Shown here: positions 33,586-37,345 of the stretch, piece after piece
How positions within the stretch are numbered: position 1 is the stretch's first letter
Layout: each line of letters starts with the position of its first letter
From: Candidatus Competibacteraceae bacterium
GTDB lineage: Bacteria > Bacteroidota > Bacteroidia > CAIKAF01
NCBI GenBank assembly: GCA_014879445.1
Contig: JACSSC010000011.1
Coordinates: forward strand, 1-37,345
Reading direction: 5' to 3'
Length of the DNA: 37,345 bases
Notes under the pieces: generated by a model
The model's input: the letters and a program-made list of their open reading frames with translations, nothing else
Databases searched by the model: none
What the model was told of the DNA's origin: nothing
Translations under genes and position numbers: made by a program

Positions 33586-35514
33586 CTAATCTCTTTTCAT
33601 TTTACTGTCTAACTGAGCCGCTTTTTCATAATAGGGTTTTGCCTTTTCTGGCTGCTTCATATTATCGTATGTCATACCCATAAAATAATATGCTTTAGCA
33701 TATTTTTCATCTAATTCGATACAGGTTTCATATGCTGTAATGGCTTTTTCATATTGCCCCAAAGTTCCGTAAGTGCTTCCTAAATTAAACCATCCATCGG
33801 TATATCTTTTGTCGAGAGTAACCGATTTCTCATACAATTCAAGCGCTTTTTCATAATCACCCTTCTCAAAATAAAGTGTACCCATATTGCTCAATGTAAC
33901 AGGCCTATCAGGTATGCGCTTTAGCGTTTCTTCATAGTAATACATGGCCTTCTCTGAATTGCCAAGTCGGTAGTGAGCCATTCCCGCTTGATCCATACAT
34001 TCTGTATATTCAGGGTAAATCTCGATTCCTTTCTCAAACTCCTTCAATGCCTTTTTCATCCAAAGATTTGATTCTTCTTGTTTGTTCTCATCCTTTAAAT
34101 CAAGTGCTTTGTCGCGTAATGCTAAACCGTAATATAGACGCATGTGTGCACTATTGGGCGAGCGCTTAATATCAGCACCAAATAGAATGATTTGACTTTC
34201 CCATTCTGCTGCCCTAACAACTGTTTTACTACTATATAGCACCAAAATAATAATCATTACCAACGCATAACCTTTATGTGGTGCCAGCCATGATATGAGA
34301 TTTTTAGGTGCAGCCGGTTTGAGCTTGGCTATACGTTCTACAAAAGCTACTACAGCCATGAAGAATCCCAAAGAAGGCAAAAATAATAGTCGCTCTCCAA
34401 ATGATGTTCCGATTAATAAAACAATGTTGCTGTATAAGCTCATAGTGAGTAAATAAAAAAGAATACCAAAGGAGAGAAGCGTCTTTTTTCTGAGTTCTCG
34501 AATCGCAATAAATAATAAAAAAGCATGAATAGCAAAAGAAAGTAAGAAGTAGGGATTGCCAGGACCTACCAATGGTAACTGACTATAGGAGTAATCACAA
34601 ACCAATTGGTATGGAACAAATAGTAAAAGAAGATATTTTCCCATTAACATAATGGCAGTTGAAAATTGTTGTACATATCCAGACCCTACCATGTAATTAT
34701 CTACTATTGAAATGACATCAGATGTGCTGTATGCTGATACAATGTTTCGCCGTATCACTATATATATCAGGGCAGGTACAAGAAGGGAAATCATTACCAT
34801 AGACGCCTTTTTTAGGTTTATATGATAAAAAAACCAACCCATAATCGGAAACACAAGCACAAGTGTAACACCACCTTCTTTTGAGAACATTGATAATCCA
34901 AATGATAAGGATGCGCATATAAGCGAGATTAATTTGTTGCTCTCAAAATATCTTATTAATAGAATTCCGCTAATTAGAATAAAGAATAACGACATGATTT
35001 CATCCCGACTTTTAATATTAGCCACAACTTCAGAATGTATGGGATGAGCAGCATATAACAATGTTATCAGCAACGGAACCCAAGGATGGTGATTCTTAAG
35101 TAGGCGATATAGAAAAACAAAAAGTAATGCACAGCAAAGGGCGTAAAATACTACATTGATGATATGATGAAATCCGGGATTATCAGGCGAAATTTCCCAT
35201 TCAATGGCGAACATTACTTGTGATAAAGGACGATATAGGTTGTCTGTTAAATGATTTATTCCATACCTGTAAGTTGTGTTGAGGATAGTGGGAATACCAC
35301 TTGTTCCTTCTTTGATTACCCAATTATCAGCCAAAACTCCATAATCATCCAACACCCAGCCGTGATTAAATGTATTAGAGTATATTATAAATCCTACAGC
35401 AAAACTAAGAATCACACCCCAACGCATATGTGGAAAGGTGGATATCGTTCCCTGCTTTTTTTCTATAATTGGCTTTTTTACTTGTGTTACTTTTTTTCTT
35501 GTATTGTTTTTCAT
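33586..35514 (-). CDS. TMTC-like polytopic membrane protein with C-terminal TPR repeats
   Basis: A 642-residue protein. After a basic cytoplasmic start come about ten membrane helices (residues 30-425), with the luminal/periplasmic motif WVLDDYGV after the first, LYRPLSQVMFAIEW, and AAHPIHSEVVANIKSRDE. This is the GT-C layout of animal TMTC proteins and their bacterial relatives. The last 165 residues contain four to five 34-residue TPR units (e.g. LSNMGTLYFEKGDYEKALELY). TMTC1-4 are O-mannosyltransferases. Activity of bacterial members is largely unknown. A role in protein or surface glycosylation is inferred. It converges with the small lipoprotein gene. The 227 bp upstream (35515-35741) hold no gene. 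Confidence 0.83.
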   Translation of the reverse strand: MKNNTRKKVTQVKKPIIEKKQGTISTFPHMRWGVILSFAVGFIIYSNTFNHGWVLDDYGVLADNWVIKEGTSGIPTILNTTYRYGINHLTDNLYRPLSQVMFAIEWEISPDNPGFHHIINVVFYALCCALLFVFLYRLLKNHHPWVPLLITLLYAAHPIHSEVVANIKSRDEIMSLFFILISGILLIRYFESNKLISLICASLSFGLSMFSKEGGVTLVLVFPIMGWFFYHINLKKASMVMISLLVPALIYIVIRRNIVSAYSTSDVISIVDNYMVGSGYVQQFSTAIMLMGKYLLLLFVPYQLVCDYSYSQLPLVGPGNPYFLLSFAIHAFLLFIAIRELRKKTLLSFGILFYLLTMSLYSNIVLLIGTSFGERLLFLPSLGFFMAVVAFVERIAKLKPAAPKNLISWLAPHKGYALVMIIILVLYSSKTVVRAAEWESQIILFGADIKRSPNSAHMRLYYGLALRDKALDLKDENKQEESNLWMKKALKEFEKGIEIYPEYTECMDQAGMAHYRLGNSEKAMYYYEETLKRIPDRPVTLSNMGTLYFEKGDYEKALELYEKSVTLDKRYTDGWFNLGSTYGTLGQYEKAITAYETCIELDEKYAKAYYFMGMTYDNMKQPEKAKPYYEKAAQLDSKMKRD

Positions 35515-35741
35515 GAATAGTTATTTCACTTATTCGTGTAACGAACTTACAAAAAAAGTAAATTCTTTGTTCAATTAAATAAGTAACTGAATCTATTTGT
35601 CTGAAACAGAATGATGCAATTAATATTGTTGAGAGAAGTGAATTCTACAAAATTATTATCCCAAATTCTAAGATGAATAAATCAAATTCAGCCACACCCT
35701 AACAGATGAAAGCACCTTTAATAGGATATTCAATGATATGA

Positions 35742-37262
35742 TTAGTATTTCTGTTCTACAAATACCTTGCGGGTAATGGTAGTTTCGTTTCCAGAAAGTG
35801 CAATCAAGTATATAGAACTTCTCAAACTAGCAATATCAAGTGTAATATGACCTGTGCCAGCTGTTGCATGACTGTTTATTGCATTTAATTTTCTACCTCT
35901 CAAGTCATAAACTTCAATTTGGTATGCCATATCAACTGGGAAGTTGGCAATAACTGTCAGCGATCCGCTCGGATTTTGGAAAGCACTTAACACGTCTAAG
36001 GTTTGCACATCGCTTGTACATACTTTATATTTTTCCCCAATTACCTGAGTCGTATTGTCGTAATCTGTTTGACTTAGTCGATAATAGTAACCGCTATTAT
36101 ACACTCCATCCTCGTATGTATATGAGTTTAATTGGTTGCTGTTACCTGCGCCGTCAATACTGGCAATGGTTTCCCATATCTGAGCGTCTTTGCTTCTTTC
36201 AAGCGTGAAATAATCATTGTTGGTTTCGCTGGCAGTAGCCCATTCAATTTTGAATGTTGCATTGTTGGTACAGTTGACATCAAAGGAGATTAATTCAACA
36301 GGAAGTGGGTTTATATCAAATTCACTTCCGATAGTAAACCATGACCAACCGGCTTGTCCATTTCTACGCACTGTAGGCGGAGTAACGCCACCATGCGATC
36401 CTTCTAGCATCCAACTGGTATGGTTTTCAGATTTAACGATGCCTAAACAATTGGCATTGTTTACAGTAGTAATGCCGGTATAGTTTAGTCGGATTGAATA
36501 AAGGTCCGTTTGTGCTGAAGTCCAACCGTCACCGGGATTAATCTCCCAATACCCTTCATTGGCTACATTATCAATGGGTTGACCACCTACATAACATGAT
36601 GTGTTTGAGGCGTCAGTAAGTGGTAATCCTGAATACATCGGATTGGTACTTACAAACCTAGCCCTAAGAGAGCCACCTGTTGAGCTTCCTGAAGGATACC
36701 AAACACGAGCCATATTGTAATTCGTGGCACTCATCCCAATAGGTATATCCCATGCAGCAATATCAGAATTGCCTGATGTGTTATACCATCGCTTAAAAAA
36801 GCCGTTGTAAACATGACCGGTAGTACGCACAAGTGTGCCATTTACTGCAGTAGATATACCTAGAATGATGGTACTGTTTAGGTTATTGTTCATGTCAATA
36901 TTACCTACTATCATCTCTAAATTGTTTTGTACTTCTAATTCAACTCCATCACTTAATACATCAATTTCCGAACCGCCTGTTTTGTTGATTTCCATGTTGT
37001 AAAATCGGGTGTCGTAACCGGCAGTACTGGTTACATTTACAGTGGTGTTGCCTGTAAATTGAACCTCGCTGGTAGCTGCAGTAAATAAATTTGATGAGGC
37101 ATTGTTAGCATATCCCATATTGTTGAGGACAATAAATGGGCTACCGCTACATACAATGCGAAGGGTACCACCTTCAGCACGTAACTGTGCTTGTGATTGT
37201 ACATTATATGCCACACAGCAAAAACTTAATGCTACTAACAAAAATCGTAATTCTTTTTTCAT
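35742..37262 (-). CDS. Secreted T9SS type A sorting-domain protein, passenger unknown
   Basis: A 506-residue exported protein with signal peptide MKKELRFLLVALSFCCVAYNVQSQ. The passenger is beta-strand rich and high in Asn, Thr, Ser and Gly, and includes NMEINKTGGSEIDVLSDGVELEVQNNLEM, split between strands as in parallel beta-helix adhesins. A fibronectin-like strand (PVELISFDVNCTNNATFKIEW, then ASETNNDYFTLERS) precedes the C-terminal type A domain (YQIEVYDLRGRKL, SIYLIALSG, ending KVFVEQKY). No catalytic motif is visible. It is probably a surface or released structural/adhesive protein. The sequence ends 83 bp upstream, and no clear promoter box is in that leftover. Confidence 0.85.
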   Translation of the reverse strand: MKKELRFLLVALSFCCVAYNVQSQAQLRAEGGTLRIVCSGSPFIVLNNMGYANNASSNLFTAATSEVQFTGNTTVNVTSTAGYDTRFYNMEINKTGGSEIDVLSDGVELEVQNNLEMIVGNIDMNNNLNSTIILGISTAVNGTLVRTTGHVYNGFFKRWYNTSGNSDIAAWDIPIGMSATNYNMARVWYPSGSSTGGSLRARFVSTNPMYSGLPLTDASNTSCYVGGQPIDNVANEGYWEINPGDGWTSAQTDLYSIRLNYTGITTVNNANCLGIVKSENHTSWMLEGSHGGVTPPTVRRNGQAGWSWFTIGSEFDINPLPVELISFDVNCTNNATFKIEWATASETNNDYFTLERSKDAQIWETIASIDGAGNSNQLNSYTYEDGVYNSGYYYRLSQTDYDNTTQVIGEKYKVCTSDVQTLDVLSAFQNPSGSLTVIANFPVDMAYQIEVYDLRGRKLNAINSHATAGTGHITLDIASLRSSIYLIALSGNETTITRKVFVEQKY

Positions 37263-37345
37263 AATGATGTAATTATTGGGTTCAGTATATTACGCATAAA
37301 ATTAAGGGTTTTTACTGAATTGGTAAAATTTCTATATGATTAATT

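Overview
The window is chromosomal DNA from a member of the Bacteroidota. It is probably a metagenome or draft-genome contig, because bases 5-37 are a sequencing-library transposase adapter and not genomic DNA. The phylum call rests on several signals. Type IX secretion (T9SS) is represented by porZ and by three proteins ending in T9SS sorting domains. There is a RemB/Wzi-like outer-membrane barrel. Starts are poor in Shine-Dalgarno sequence, and TAnnTTTG promoter boxes lie in front of several genes. Bacteroidota-type families are present (DUF2851, a DAHP synthase-chorismate mutase fusion, small PurL). The DNA is AT-rich. I see no phage genes, transposase, integrase or CRISPR array. The order within the phylum cannot be fixed from this sequence alone.

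Layout. 1-2.6 kb: the tail of a T9SS cargo gene, an ACP-phosphodiesterase-like gene, an alpha/beta hydrolase, a GC-rich structured intergenic element (candidate ncRNA) and a methyltransferase. 2.6-11.2 kb: a three-domain nucleotidyltransferase / HAD phosphatase / P-loop kinase fusion, a radical SAM protein, pdxH, a GT39-like membrane glycosyltransferase, then porZ and recO one base apart. 11.2-15.5 kb: a fructosamine-kinase-like gene, tRNA-Ala(GGC) followed by a chain of overlapping inverted repeats, a sparse stretch with a 47-codon secreted-peptide ORF, a RemB-like barrel and metF. 15.5-23.3 kb: minus-strand genes, namely a secreted PhoD-like phosphatase; a tight four-gene operon (transketolase N half, VWA protein, transketolase C half, CoA transferase); and saccharopine dehydrogenase. 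23.4-29.5 kb: ribBA, a DUF4197 lipoprotein, a spermidine-synthase-like protein, purL and DAHP synthase/chorismate mutase. 29.7-37.3 kb: a close homologue of animal/plant delta24-sterol reductase (DHCR24), a DUF2851-PspC-thioredoxin-lipoprotein series, a TMTC-like membrane TPR protein and a large T9SS-exported protein.

How the genes fit together. Most are housekeeping metabolism (vitamins B2 and B6, folate/C1, purines, aromatic amino acids, pentose phosphates, lysine catabolism) interleaved with cell-surface functions (T9SS, outer-membrane barrel, sugar activation, glycosyltransfer). Gene packing is extreme: five convergent pairs end within 1-6 bp of each other.

The observations I rate highest are the heptose-pathway-like triple fusion at 2617-4485, the DHCR24 homologue of nearly the same length as the human enzyme at 29676-31232, the GC-rich RNA-like element at 1636-1790, and the VWA gene lodged between the two halves of a split transketolase.
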